From NCBI GenBank assembly GCA_034670405.1, contig JAXDDX010000048.1:2981501-3045500 (forward strand): a stretch of 64,000 nt of DNA, written 5' to 3'. The translations under genes and the position numbers were made by a program. Origin of the DNA: Hoplostethus atlanticus (Eukaryota > Chordata > Actinopteri > Trachichthyiformes > Trachichthyidae). Shown piece after piece: positions 1 to 29,250 of the stretch (position 1 is the first letter of the stretch; each line of letters starts with the position of its first letter). The notes under the pieces were generated by a model. It was not told where the DNA came from and did not search any database. It was given only the letters and a program-made list of their open reading frames with translations.

Positions 1-1024
1 AATCTTCTTCTTCTTCTTCTTAAAAAAATTGTAATTCTTATTGTTAGATCATGTGTTGTTGTAAATCAATAGATGAATGTGTGAAGCCAAAAGTTGTTTA
101 AAATTTCCAATTATTTCATAAGGTTTTGTACATCATCTGCATAAAATGCAAGGGTGCCAATAATCCTGGCCAGAACTGTACACATACACACATTAGTAAG
201 AAAGTATTCACACAGAGGGCATCCTATTAAGGCACTTTTTCCTCTTTAATTTTACTATGGAAGTCAGTGAAGAAATTGGACGGAACAACTGAAAAGTTCT
301 CCCTCTGTAATTTATATACAGCGACGGAAGGGTGATAGTTTATTTTTCCTTTGAAAGCCCAGAAACTGGAATCAAATGCATTAGCTCCATAAGTGACACT
401 GGTATTCCACACTGTGCTCCAAGATCCTGAAGCAGAACACGCCCTACAAACTAAAATCCCATTAAGATGTATTGAAGAGACCTGAGTCATACTTCTTAAC
501 AGGAACATTAAAATTAGAGCAATTTTGAAAAGGAAATGTATTCAAAATGTCTTACTGCTGCCTCAAGATAAACAATGAATTATAGATGTTATGAAATGTG
601 TCTGCCAGTGAGACAATACAGCCAATGTGAGTAATAATTATGAATCTTTATATGGAGTGACAACGTGCTTCATAACCAAGAAAAATAAAACAAGATGACA
701 CAGATCAATAAAACGGAAAGAACAATGTAAAACAGTAAAAAACAAATGTTCAGATGAATAACTAGCCATGTAAATCACTTCTAAAATGGACAGGAAACCA
801 GTGGAGAGATGCTAAAATGGGGGAAGTATGGTCTGATCTTTTTTGTTCCCTCATATGAGTGAACAATCGTTAAATGCACGGGAGAAAATGTATTTTCCTC
901 TCGACATATGATGACGTGACTTAAATATAAATAGATTGACTCCACTAGCAGCTGGGGTAATGTCATGGTGTGTTGTGTTAAAACGTAAATGTTGATCGCA
1001 TCATCAGTGCTCTTGGTCTTCCAG
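1..1024. other. man1b1 intron, no exon seen
   Basis: AT-rich sequence with a TTC run at its start. No splice-bordered coding stretch was seen, so the preceding man1b1 exon lies outside the window. The ORFs here are short and unlike any family. Confidence 0.6.
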
Positions 1025-4000
1025 GCTGCGGTGGGCGAGGTGATGACGCAGGTCCATAAGCTGGAGGGCAAGCTGGACGGTCTGGTGCCCATGTTCATCA
1101 ACACCAACAGTGGACAGTTCACCCACCAGGGGATCTACACGCTGGGTGCCCGGGCCGACAGCTACTACGAATACCTGCTGAAGCAGTGGATCCAGGGAGG
1201 CAAGAAGGAGAACCAGTGAGTTGGACTTTTATGTTGTTGGCTTCTGACTTGGGCTGGGAACACACTCAGGGTTCAACAGTTTTTTTCCGGGTCGGGCCAG
1301 TTGGTCATTGTTCTACTTGCCACTAGTATATTTTTACTGGCCCAGCAGGGAAAGAAATAAACACAACCACTTTTTCAGAAATCAAGTAATTTATCACTCT
1401 AAAATGTTCATAATATACATTAGTAAGATGACTGAAAAATACATTTAATTAATTAATTGTGAATAATTTTGAGATGTCTGATTTTTAAAATTCCAAAGTG
1501 TAAATTATCCCTACTTGTACTTCCCTATCATTGTGTTTGTGGAGGTCTCTGGTGTTCATACCAGTTAAGAACACATGACAAAATAGCTGAATATGAGCAT
1601 CAGTCCAGTCTGCGATTAGCCTTTGGTTCATTTCTGCTGGATATCTGATGTCAACACCCATAAAACTGAGCACATTTTGGGGTGGTTTAGGTGGTTCGGA
1701 TTGAGTTCTTACTCCTACTGAACCGACTGACTGAGACCCACATTTTCATGACGTCCTCCGGCGATAGTCAACCACTCAATTCTAATCAGAGAGCAGCAAT
1801 CGAGAGTTGGTGTTTTCACCAGATTTGTGGGATTGCATGGGGTTTAAATTTGGGTAGTGCGTGATCCCAGTCTTTACTTTCCCATCAAGCCTCTGTTCCC
1901 CAAATCCCAACTTGTCGTCAAGTGTGTGTGTGTTCCTCTATGATGCAAGACAAAAGAAATCTGCAAATGCCCGTCGTTAAGTGTGTGATGTCAAATCTTT
2001 TCAGTCACATAGTGTGTCCCCAGTTCCAGTTATTTCTCTTTCCTAAAACTTGTCTGTCCTTGTGTCCTCTTCTTCAGGCTTTCCCCCCCTCCTGTTTAAA
2101 GCACTCTCCAATTTAGATTCCCCTCTCACTCCTGACATTAATAGTCCTCGTTGTGTCACTGAATCTCACATCATGTGTCTGGTGAGGCAGCCGACTCATC
2201 AGGGCCGTGGACCACAATGTTACAGCTGGCACTTCTAACACTGGGTCTGCTCAGCGCTGCGTCCTCCCCTGACCCAGCCTGATCAGCTACCCTGCCCCCG
2301 GACTCTGTGACCTTCTGTTAGGCATTAGCCACACAGATTAGTATCCCAGCTAGAGCCAGACCGACATAAAGAAATCAAATGACCAGGGTGCCTGCAGGCC
2401 GTGACAAAGTCTTAATGCATTAAATCTTAGTATCTAAACCCAAGGCCTTAAAAGGTCTTGAATACAGTTGGAGCATTTCAAGTAGGTCTTAAAAAAAAGT
2501 AGTTTCTTGGTGCACCTTTTTTCTGGGGGGAAATCAGCCCAGTCACGCACACCTATATTCTAAGATGAGTTGAAACTTTATTGATCCCTGTGGGGAAATT
2601 AGGCGGATTCTGATTGATCTACAATTGTTTTCATTCTCATGTTTATTTCACTTGCCAGAATTGTCTTGAATTTCATTATCACCAGAATTAAAAAGGTCTT
2701 AAAAAGTCTTAAATTGAACTTGCAGACACCCTGATTACAGTTGATGGCAGTTGTTGCAACGTAGCATCCTTAGCTGGGAGCATCATTTGAAAATAAACAT
2801 ACATTTTTGTAATAAGAGGGTACTTAATGAAATCTAGCCACAAGCTCTATCTTTTTGCTGTTGCTTTCCCTGCAACCTCAGCTGATTTCTCTTCAGCTGA
2901 CCCCATCCTAGTTCGGCCCACCACTCAGAAAACAATGCACTTTTTGACTGAAAACCACTCTGCTTGTGCAATTGACATTTCTTCAAATTGTGAAATCCCG
3001 CAGGAGGGGCAGGACAAATCTTTCGGTGGTGTGAATGTATGTAGCGGAAGACTGTATCTGCATCTTCAATCCAAAAATATCTCTTGGAAATCCCATATCG
3101 GTCGAGCCCTATTCCCAACCAGCTCCAGCCTGAAATATTCGTGCTATCCTGTCTGTTAGTATTTGCTTAATTTGGGACACACACACACACTCTCACACAC
3201 ACCCCAGGCACTGCTTGAGGGTCCTGGCTCAGATTTAGCAGCTTTGAATGTTTCAATTGTTTGTTGGAAGTGTGTTTTTGTGTTGCCTCCGGGTGTTGCC
3301 CCAGATTAGTTGGCACAGAGATTGAATTCAAGGAAGAAAATACTTTATAATGTCAACATTTGCTCATTCTGTAGCAAATAGAATGAAACTCACTGTGTCT
3401 TTATTGAGGTCCAAGCTTCAGGCACCGAATATGATCGCTTGACCAAGAATTGTGCTCTGTGTTGCTCCTTCTTGCACAGGAAGAAATTAATAAAATGGGC
3501 CTATACATTACATAAGAAACCTGTCATCCACCTTTTGATAGAGTGTGGTTCTCCTACCAGTTACTGTTCTTCGTTCTACAAGTTGTACTGTGAAATGTGC
3601 CAGCGTTACACAGAACAGCTCCTGAAGTCGTGTCTGTGTGTTATTGTAGGTTCCTAGAGGACTACCTGCAGGCAGTGGAGGGGGTGAAGAAGAACTTGTT
3701 GCAGAAGTCCTCACCTAACGGTCTCACCTTTGTTGGGGAGCTCTCCCATGGACAGTTCAGCCCTAAAATGGTTAGTAGCAGTCTCGGGCATTAACTTTCT
3801 GACTCCACAGCCAAGGGCTGGTAAACAAAATAAATTCACCTGCCAAGAATAATTTTTATTAGCCAAAATCAACCTACCCATTTTCTTGCTATTTTGTGTA
3901 TAGAGTGAGGTACTCTATTAAACACTCAAAGACACAGGGGCAGATTTAGAGTTGTAATTTGCTCACTGGCTTGTAAAATGGATCAAAGACTTTATATGAC

Positions 4001-6449
4001 CCAGACATTCAAATGTTATTGTCTCACAAACCTACAGGGCAGTGTGGCGGGTGACACTTACTGATTTTTCTGCCAAAGACAAATGCTACAAATCTTACAT
4101 TCTCCACATTGAAGGCCTTAAAATGTGATAATATCTTAAATACAGTGGTATTAATTTTCCATAAACAATTAGGTTTTGGTTTCCTTTTTCTTATACTGTC
4201 AATTTATAATTTCAAAATGTTTATTAGCTATGTTCAATAGGAAATATTCTGTTTTTTCCATTTCTTTTCCCCCCAAAAAACTCTTTTGTGAAACATGCAG
4301 GCACCTTGTTAACTCCCTGTGGTTTTGTACATTTGCGTTTTCCAGGACCACCTAGTGTGTTTCCTCCCAGGGACTCTGGCCCTTGGCGCCCACAACGGCC
4401 TGCCTGAAGATCACATGGATCTGGCCAAGCAGCTGATGGAGAGCTGCTACCAGATGTACGCCCAGATGGAGACCGGCCTAAGCCCAGAGATCGTCCACTT
4501 CAACATGCACCAGGGCAGCACCCGAGACGTTGACGTCAAGGTGGGGACCACGATGGGCTAGCGGTTAGAGCGACCGTCATTTGAAATGTCACACCCACTG
4601 TTTTTCCCATGTGTCCATTGTGGTTGTATGACTATTACTGGATGCATTAGAATATTAACAACTGTATTTCTTTGTTTTCCTCTTCGGATGAAAGCATGAA
4701 ATATAGCAACATAGCTGACATAGAAGAACAATAACACTTCAACTCAGCTGATGGAAACATACCTAATTCAAAAGGTCACTCAAAATTCAGTCAACGGTTG
4801 GATGGAAAAATAGCTGGAAGCTAAATGCCTAAAATGTAGGATAGGCATTTTGCTAAGGCAGAGCATCGTCACGATGTCCTGCATATGGGGTCTTGAAACA
4901 TCCCAAATAAATATAATAAATGACCTTCATAACTAGTTTAGTATCTTCATAACTAGTTTAGTATATGCCTATTTGGCAGTTAAAATGTTTCATCTGAAAC
5001 GTAAACATGCTACGCTTGTTACTTGCTATCTTTCCCACTACAATACAGTTTTTTCCCTGTTAACTGTGATAAACTTACATCTAGAACATGGCTTTAAGCC
5101 TGATTTATGCTTCTGCATCTCCGTATATGAGTACATGCGCAAGTGTTGTCCGCAGATGTCCGCCAACGTACTTGCACGTAGCATTAACGCGTACACTAGT
5201 GGACAGTGTCGCATTTACTAAAACAGTACAGAAAATGAAGAAGAATCCAGATACGGAAACCCGCTTTCACCCCCGGTAACAGTGTACACAAAGAGACGTG
5301 CTCATTATGCTGACAGTCGCTCCTCAAACTGCTCTGTTGCTATTCTCTGTTTGATTAAGTTTGTTTGCTTTAGTTCCGTTTTGGGTCTTGGCCAAACCCC
5401 CAACGCCACCGGCTAGACTCCCCTGCTCAACCAATCAGTGTTTGTTTGACGCACACGACCGCAGCTACGCGCGTTGCCTTGACGAGATTTGGTAGGTGTG
5501 CTCGTCGACCCGTCGCTTACCCATAAAACCCTGCTCTGCGTAGCTCCGCGCAGACGTTTACGTGCATCTACGCAGAAGCATACTTCGGCCTTTATGGTTA
5601 AAGAGAGTCCTCTAAAGGTGACGTCACAGGTTCAATCCCTGCAAGAGTTTATGTGTTCATCAACAGCCATGTCCTCATTGTCACCATGGATAGGAGCATC
5701 AATTAATGCCTAAATAGAATTTTAACATAACCTGTATTCCATCAGGAAATTTGATCCTCTAGGGAATTTCACCAATAGAAATATACTGTAATGTATTTAA
5801 AATGTGTTTCGTTGCATTCGCTGATTTATTGTCATTCATGTGTCTCCATGGTTTTCTGTGGTAGCTTGCAGACAGACACAACCTCCTGCGGCCAGAGACG
5901 GTGGAAAGCCTCTTCTACCTGTACAGGTTCACCAATGACGGAAAGTACCAGGACTGGGGCTGGGACATTCTGCAGAACTTCAATAAATACACTAAGGTCA
6001 GCAAACAGCAGGCTTCCTACTTCAGGTCTTAAAAGATTTGGCATTCACACCAAAATCCTGGAGAAATTAGAAAGAAAAGAAAATCTCTCTGATACACATG
6101 TACTTATTTCTTTGTTGTTGTACACCCACTGTCACCTGTAAAATCCTCCATGTTCAAATACTGTGATCGATTGTAAACCAAGGAGAAATCCCCCCCTCGA
6201 TGTCGTCGTCCGTAACCCCGTGTGGTGTGCTTCTTGTCCCAGGTTTCCTCAGGTGGCTACACCTCCATCAACAACGTCCGTGACCCAGGCTACCCCAGCC
6301 CCAGAGACAAGATGGAAAGCTTCTTCCTGGGAGAGACGCTGAAATACTTTTTTCTGCTCTTCTCCAATGATACCAGCCTCATCAGCCTCGACCAGTACGT
6401 CTTCAACACCGAGGCCCATCCGCTTCCCATATGGCCTGCCGCCGAGTGA
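1025..6449 (+). CDS. man1b1: man1b1, ER mannosyl-oligosaccharide 1,2-alpha-mannosidase, 3' end (5 exons)
   Basis: Coding exons are 1025-1215, 3650-3770, 4346-4540, 5865-5996 and 6243-6449 (TGA stop), each with AG/GT borders and phases that close, giving 281 C-terminal residues. The protein trims mannose from Man9GlcNAc2 on glycoproteins in the ER/Golgi and feeds ER-associated degradation. The translation follows family GH47: [19 protein letters not shown] in the first exon holds the Asp equivalent to human D463, [15 protein letters not shown] in the fourth holds the E599 equivalent, and [12 protein letters not shown] near the end holds the calcium-binding Thr (residue roles are family knowledge). 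The protein ends a few residues after PIW, as in the human enzyme. Roughly the first 60% of the protein, with the membrane anchor, lies upstream of the window. The gene is tail to tail with dpp7. MAN1A-type paralogues are less likely because the match to MAN1B1 is nearly continuous. Confidence 0.95.
2384..2733. mobile_element. MITE-like repeat with CAGGGTGCCTGCAGG ends
   Basis: Lies in a man1b1 intron. The left end CAGGGTGCCTGCAGG is matched in inverted form by CTTGCAGACACCCTG at the right end. The interior has AAGGTCTTGAAT and AAAAAGGTCTTAAAAAGTCTTAAATT motifs that recur at 38955-39135 and, more weakly and inverted, at 27352-27680. The copies identify an interspersed family. No clear target duplication was seen; hAT-like is a guess from the CAGGG ends. 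Confidence 0.6.
3060..3112 (-). repeat. End fragment of the AGGGTTRGACC MITE family
   Basis: TCCAAAAATATCTCTTGGAAATCCC followed by ATATCGGTCGAGCCCTA is a diverged terminal piece, in inverse orientation, of the family seen complete at 40069-40523. Confidence 0.45.
5097..5591. mobile_element. PIF/Harbinger-type MITE
   Basis: The left end AGCCTGATTTATGCTTCTGC is matched by the inverted right end GCAGAAGCATACTTCGGCCT, and both are flanked by TTA (5094-5096 and 5592-5594). That is the three-base duplication expected of PIF/Harbinger. The 495-bp interior is GC-richer than the surrounding intron and has no transposase, so it is non-autonomous. It lies in man1b1 intron sequence between 4541 and 5864. 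Confidence 0.75.
5592..5715 (+). repeat. Possible tRNA-derived SINE fragment
   Basis: GTCACAGGTTCAATCCCTGCAAGAG contains a B-box-like GGTTCAATCCC directly beside the Harbinger-type MITE. No clean A box or tail was found, so this is only a candidate. Confidence 0.3.
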
Positions 6450-6947
6450 AACGCATACATACACACCGACACACGGGGCAAATAGGCAAAATTGCATGTA
6501 TACGCACTCACACACCCATACACACATCTCAGGGCTTGGCTAACACCAAGATACATCCTTGTAATTCCTTTGTAATCTATCTCAGCGACCGAAATGTTGG
6601 GTAAGCAACAACCCTCAACCAAGACCACAACTGGAAAATGCCTCTTTCTTTCTTTTTTTTTTTACTAATGGAATGAATTGTTGGGTGACAAATGCTTGCG
6701 CCAATAGCCATGGAGAAGCAGCAGAGACAGGCTCAGATTGCGGCGTAGCCTTGTTTATTTATTTGACCGGTCTGTCCTTATCACATGGACCTCTGATAAG
6801 GGCGGAGCTTATGCTTAAGAAAGAATGGAAAGTTTGTCGTCTGTCTCTCCGAACCAGCCAGGCGGCGTTGGCATGGAAGAAAAACCTGACTGTGACTTGA
6901 ATCTAAGCTGTGTCTTAATTGTATGTTGAGGAGGAGGGAGGTGCCCT

Positions 6948-7274
6948 GTAGGGCTCGACCAGTAGCCGATATTTTGTGTACATTTGAAATCTTAAAATTT
7001 GAATTTCCATGCCAAAAACGTACAAGTCAGCAGCGTTTCCCCCTGAATGTAATTCTTGTCAGGGTGGAAAAGCCTCTGAAACAGGCCACTAAAACTTTAA
7101 AAAGAACGAGTAAAAGAAAACCTTTCATTCATACTGGAATCAATTCAGGTTAAGGGCTTCCCATAGACAACCAGTGTAGTATTGATCAACTGTACAACAA
7201 ATATGTAATCAATCATGGCCCATATCTGTTTTTTTTTATCAAGGCTCTACTCAATATATCGGTCTAACCCTAGT
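6948..7274 (+). mobile_element. AGGGTTRGACC MITE copy
   Basis: Begins AGGGCTCGACCAGTAGCCGATA and ends ATATATCGGTCTAACCCTA. It shares internal blocks with 40069-40523, including GTCAGGGTGGAAAAGCCTCTGAA, GGTTAAGGGCTTCCCATAGACA and GTAGTATTGATCAACTGTAC. Shorter than the reference copy. Confidence 0.7.
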
Positions 7275-7286
7275 GCTAGGTTTGGC

Positions 7287-7400
7287 AACAGGGTGGTCAG
7301 GTGATTAGAGGGGCCGTCCTGTAATCCCCCCGCAATAGCCATCCCCTGTCTGAAGTGTCCTCAAGCAAAAACGCCGAACTACCTGCTCCACCTGACCCCT
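7287..7400 (+). repeat. SINE fragment
   Basis: GTGGTCAGGTGATTAGAGGGGCCGTCCTGTAATC followed by GAAGTGTCCTCAAGCAAAAACGCCGAAC resembles a diverged copy of the tRNA-derived SINE at 23455-23719. Confidence 0.5.
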
Positions 7401-7541
7401 CTGGTGAAACGCTTGTGCATGTGTGTGGCTCTCGCAGGGATATGCAAAGAAACCAATTCCTCATGACACTGTGTGTGTGTTATGGTCACGGAGGTGCTCT
7501 CTTAAGGTGCCCGCCATCTTCTTCTTGGAAGAGGAAATAAA

Positions 7542-9200
7542 AGCTGAAGAGTCCTAAAGCTTCCCGGGGCACAAGCACTTCCTCAAGTCCTTGCATCTTC
7601 AGTCTCATGCTGCATTCATGCCATAGGTGAAAGGTGGTAAATATGAGCTTCCTACTTGAAAATACAGTTCACCTCAGCTTTCAGGTAGTCAATACCATTT
7701 GGAATCTCAGCGTGTTCACACTGTGAGCCTCTCTCTTCTGACAGATTGCATCTATGTAGTGTTATCGTGCAGCTACAAACAGGCAAATCATGTAGTTTTT
7801 GCTGCTCTGGTATTGCCTTTCATAACGTTGCTTTGTTTTGAGTCAACGTAGCTTGCTAGCTAGCTAGCAGGCACATTATGTAGCATCTATTGAAAATAAA
7901 CAAAAACCTGACTTTGACTGAGCATCGGCTCCAAACAATGGATGCAGCCGTTTCCAGGCATCGTTTTTGAGACGTTTATTCCTGTGGTCTGTAAATACAA
8001 GTTGTTGAGAACTGGGAACCTTTTTAAGGTGGAACTATCGTTCATGAAAAAAACACATTGGCAGGGGAAAAAAAAGAAGCGCAGACATCTGACTAGCTTG
8101 TTGACCGTCCACACATTAACCAAGTTTCTCTGGTCATTCAGCTCTATAGGAAATGAATGGACTTCTGGTTACTTGTCGATGGTGTTGCTCTCAAGGCTGG
8201 CCCCTATTTGTTTAACTTCCAAGTTAAATAGTTACTCTCATGACATGAATGCAGCATCAGCCCTCTCTTGGGACTCAAATGACCTTGGTTTTATTCCAGT
8301 TGTCGCTGAGTGGTGTGATTTACTTCTGTACTGTGAAGCTCTTGTTGTATGGGCATAGCAAGCAAGCACTTAGCATCTTTTTTTTTTTTTTTTGGCTGAG
8401 CAGCTGCTATTTTTATTGAATGTTCCATTTTGTTTTGTGTTGTTTCTGTTGGTGAGGTGGAGAGGACATTTGATTTCCTTTCATAGTGAGGGACAATGAA
8501 CTGAGATTTTAGGTTTAAATTTAGCTTAATATATTGAGTTGTAGTGTGTATATATAATGGTATAGTGATTACAGATATCTTGGTAGAGTGATTTGTGGAT
8601 TTTTTTTTTTTGCAGTAGTAGCTGCAGAGCAGATTGCAGTCATCCCTGTAAATACCATTTTGAATCACTATAGCTATTTGTAGTTGTCACTTTTATGAAT
8701 TTGTCTTGAGACCAAACGTCCCATCATGTGTATTGTGTCGGATGTGTCTTCTTTCCTGGACTCTATAGGTGTCGTCTCACGTGTGCCTTCAATGTTGCTT
8801 CAGACAACTGTTTACTGTCTGTTAATATCCAAGCTATTTTTGACATCTCCATACATTGCCAATTTCCTATTTGCAAAACTATGGTCATTGTGATTCAGTG
8901 CAAATAGGAATATTTTTACATGTTCGGAAGGATGAAACGAGGATTGATATTTTTCTCAGCAGTCCCACAAAAAGCAATCATTGGGTTTACATGACATCTG
9001 CGTGTCTACACATCCTGCCTCCAAGGGCTCTAACTCTGATCCCTCCCTGGATGTTGTTCAGCATAATTCCTGAGCCAAAGATATGCTGAAAAAATTCAAC
9101 ATTCACAATGGGGTGTGTTTGGGATGTTAAATATGAAAAGCCATGTCTCCAAAGCCATTTCTTTCTAAAACATCAAGAGATATTTTCAGAGCTTTTGATA
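7542..9200. other. Distal 3' UTR or intergenic, no gene
   Basis: AT-rich, with poly(T) runs near 8380 and 8610 and a CTAGCTAGCTAG run near 7855. Reading frames here (for example 7942-8358) show no domain, codon pattern or splice logic. Confidence 0.5.
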
Positions 9201-9201
9201 A

Positions 9202-9360
9202 GGGTTTGACCGATACAGATTTTGAAGGGCCATACCGATATTTTTAGACAAAGAATTGCAAGTATTCAGTGTTTCACTCAGAACTGTATTTGTGTCAGGG
9301 TGGAAAAGCCTCTGAAGCAGCATTTCGACCATCATGGACAATAAAACCAGACTAATGAAG
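9202..9360 (+). repeat. AGGGTTRGACC MITE, 5' fragment
   Basis: AGGGTTTGACCGATACAGATTTTGAAGGGCCATACCGATATTTTT is followed by the GTCAGGGTGGAAAAGCCTCTGAAGCAGC block. The 3' half is missing. Confidence 0.6.
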
Positions 9361-10345
9361 TTGCTTTAGTGTCAACAGCTCTTTAAGGCAGGGTGACCCC
9401 CCCCCCCCCACCTAGTCAAAAGGGTTCGGTCCTGATACAAATGCAACTCTAGAGCTGTAGACCCACTGCCATGTTATATCATACTTGTGAAAATTGTCTT
9501 TAGCTACAGACTAATATGGCCTAATTGGCAGTCGTGTTGCCCAGTCACTTTGAGCATACATCATTTTGCAATAATTCTTTTACGAACCCTGCAATTTAAA
9601 ATAGTTTATAATGGACTTGTAAATATACCAGACGTAGGTAGAGTACCATAGTAGTACCAGATGGGTGGGGTTAGTGTATCAAAGTAAGGGTGCCTACACA
9701 CGTCTGGAAAAATGAATTTAATCATTTTTCATCATGTCTCGAAATGGTCAGGACTTGCACAAATCGTTATAATCACATTTACTGCAACTGTAGACCCACT
9801 GTCATCACAGTGCTGCGTTCACACGTCAGATTTACTGTAAATAGGAGCTGCCGCTTGGGGAAGAACTGCTCATGTCACCCCCCTAGTGGTAAATAAAAGT
9901 AGGACAAAGATTTTTGTAGGCTCCAATATTGACCACTTGGCACTATGAATTGTGTGTCAACACAGGTGGCAAACAGCAGTGATTCCACTGTCAGCAGTCC
10001 AAGACAACTAAATATATATATCATATTCACACCATCTGCTGCAGTTTGCTTAAGATTTATTTTAATGGTTGTAGCAATGAGATGTCAACCTGTTCTGTCA
10101 AAAGCTTCAAATCTATGTGTATATATATGTTTTTTTAAACGGGAAAATGTGTAGGAACCCTACAAATCAACTTTCCACCACTAACCCACTATGATCTGTC
10201 CTGATAACGTAGCAAGGGATCTCTATGAATGTGAGGGATGTCAAGGACTTTGTTGTGATTGGTGGGTGGGGGGGGGTGGTACCGTTTGGTTCTGCATTTT
10301 ATTTATTTGAATCAAACATACTCTGTACTCTGTTACCTGGTTTAC

Positions 10346-10403
10346 AATAAACTCTGGATCTGCTTTAATTTTGTAAAAAAGTGGAGATTAAAAAGATTTT
10401 ATT
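10346..10403. promoter_or_regulatory. Facing polyadenylation signals of man1b1 (+) and dpp7 (-)
   Basis: AATAAA on the plus strand at 10346-10351 and AATAAA on the minus strand (TTTATT, 10398-10403) face each other 46 bp apart. The minus signal lies 222 bases past the dpp7 stop, a normal 3' UTR length. The plus signal would give man1b1 a 3.9-kb 3' UTR. Confidence 0.55.
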
Positions 10404-10624
10404 GAAACAAACGGCACGGCCCTAAGTCATTAATTGAAACGATCATAAAACAAACCAGGGATGTAGTACTCAAATCCAGTCTGGGTCTTGAGTCCATTTT
10501 CCAGACCACATTACACTTTTTGGATGTCTCGGCCTCAGTCTTCCTGGTCTTGAAAATGACCGACTAAGGCGGTCGTGACTACAGCCCTGGAACAAACGCT
10601 CAAAACAGCACATTAAGGTGCATC

Positions 10625-28916
<18,292 letters not shown>

Positions 28917-29250
28917 GTTGAAGAGGAGTCGTTACAGAGCAGGAAAACGTACTGGTGGTTTTATATGCACCCAACCACGCATGCGCGACATCTATCTGTC
29001 ACATGATTTCTAGTGTTTTTGTCTATGCCGCATTGATGTACTACTCGTAAACTCTGGCTTCCCAGAACAGGCATCGATAAATACGACATTTCGAGCATTC
29101 AAGTGCGTTTGATCTGAAATAATTCCAAAATAGACCCTGTAACAAAAGCAGTTTTTAGGTGTATGTTGTTTTATTTTAGAAATCAAGAGGCATAGAGCTA
29201 CTTTGTGCCGCATTGGAAAAATAAAGCAGGGAAAATACACATCAGGCATG
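28917..29250 (-). promoter_or_regulatory. dpp7: dpp7 5' UTR and promoter region (inferred)
   Basis: Lies directly upstream of the dpp7 ATG and includes CAACCACGCATGCGCGACATC (CpG-bearing, NRF1-like GCATGCGC) and TGTCACATGA, an E-box that only partly resembles the TFEB/CLEAR element of lysosomal genes. No TATA box was seen. No transcript start can be read from sequence alone. Confidence 0.4.

Larger units (their letters stand above)
6450..7541 (+). promoter_or_regulatory. man1b1: man1b1 3' UTR (proximal form) with AATAAA at 7536-7541
   Basis: Follows the man1b1 stop. AATAAA at 7536-7541 is a plausible proximal polyadenylation signal. Two repeats (about 6948-7274 and 7287-7400) lie within it. 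A distal AATAAA at 10346 offers a longer alternative. Only transcript data could decide. Confidence 0.4.

Noticed and set aside
7942-8358. 138-residue ORF after man1b1
   Set aside because: No recognisable domain, no Kozak context of note, and located in the long 3' UTR or intergenic zone.
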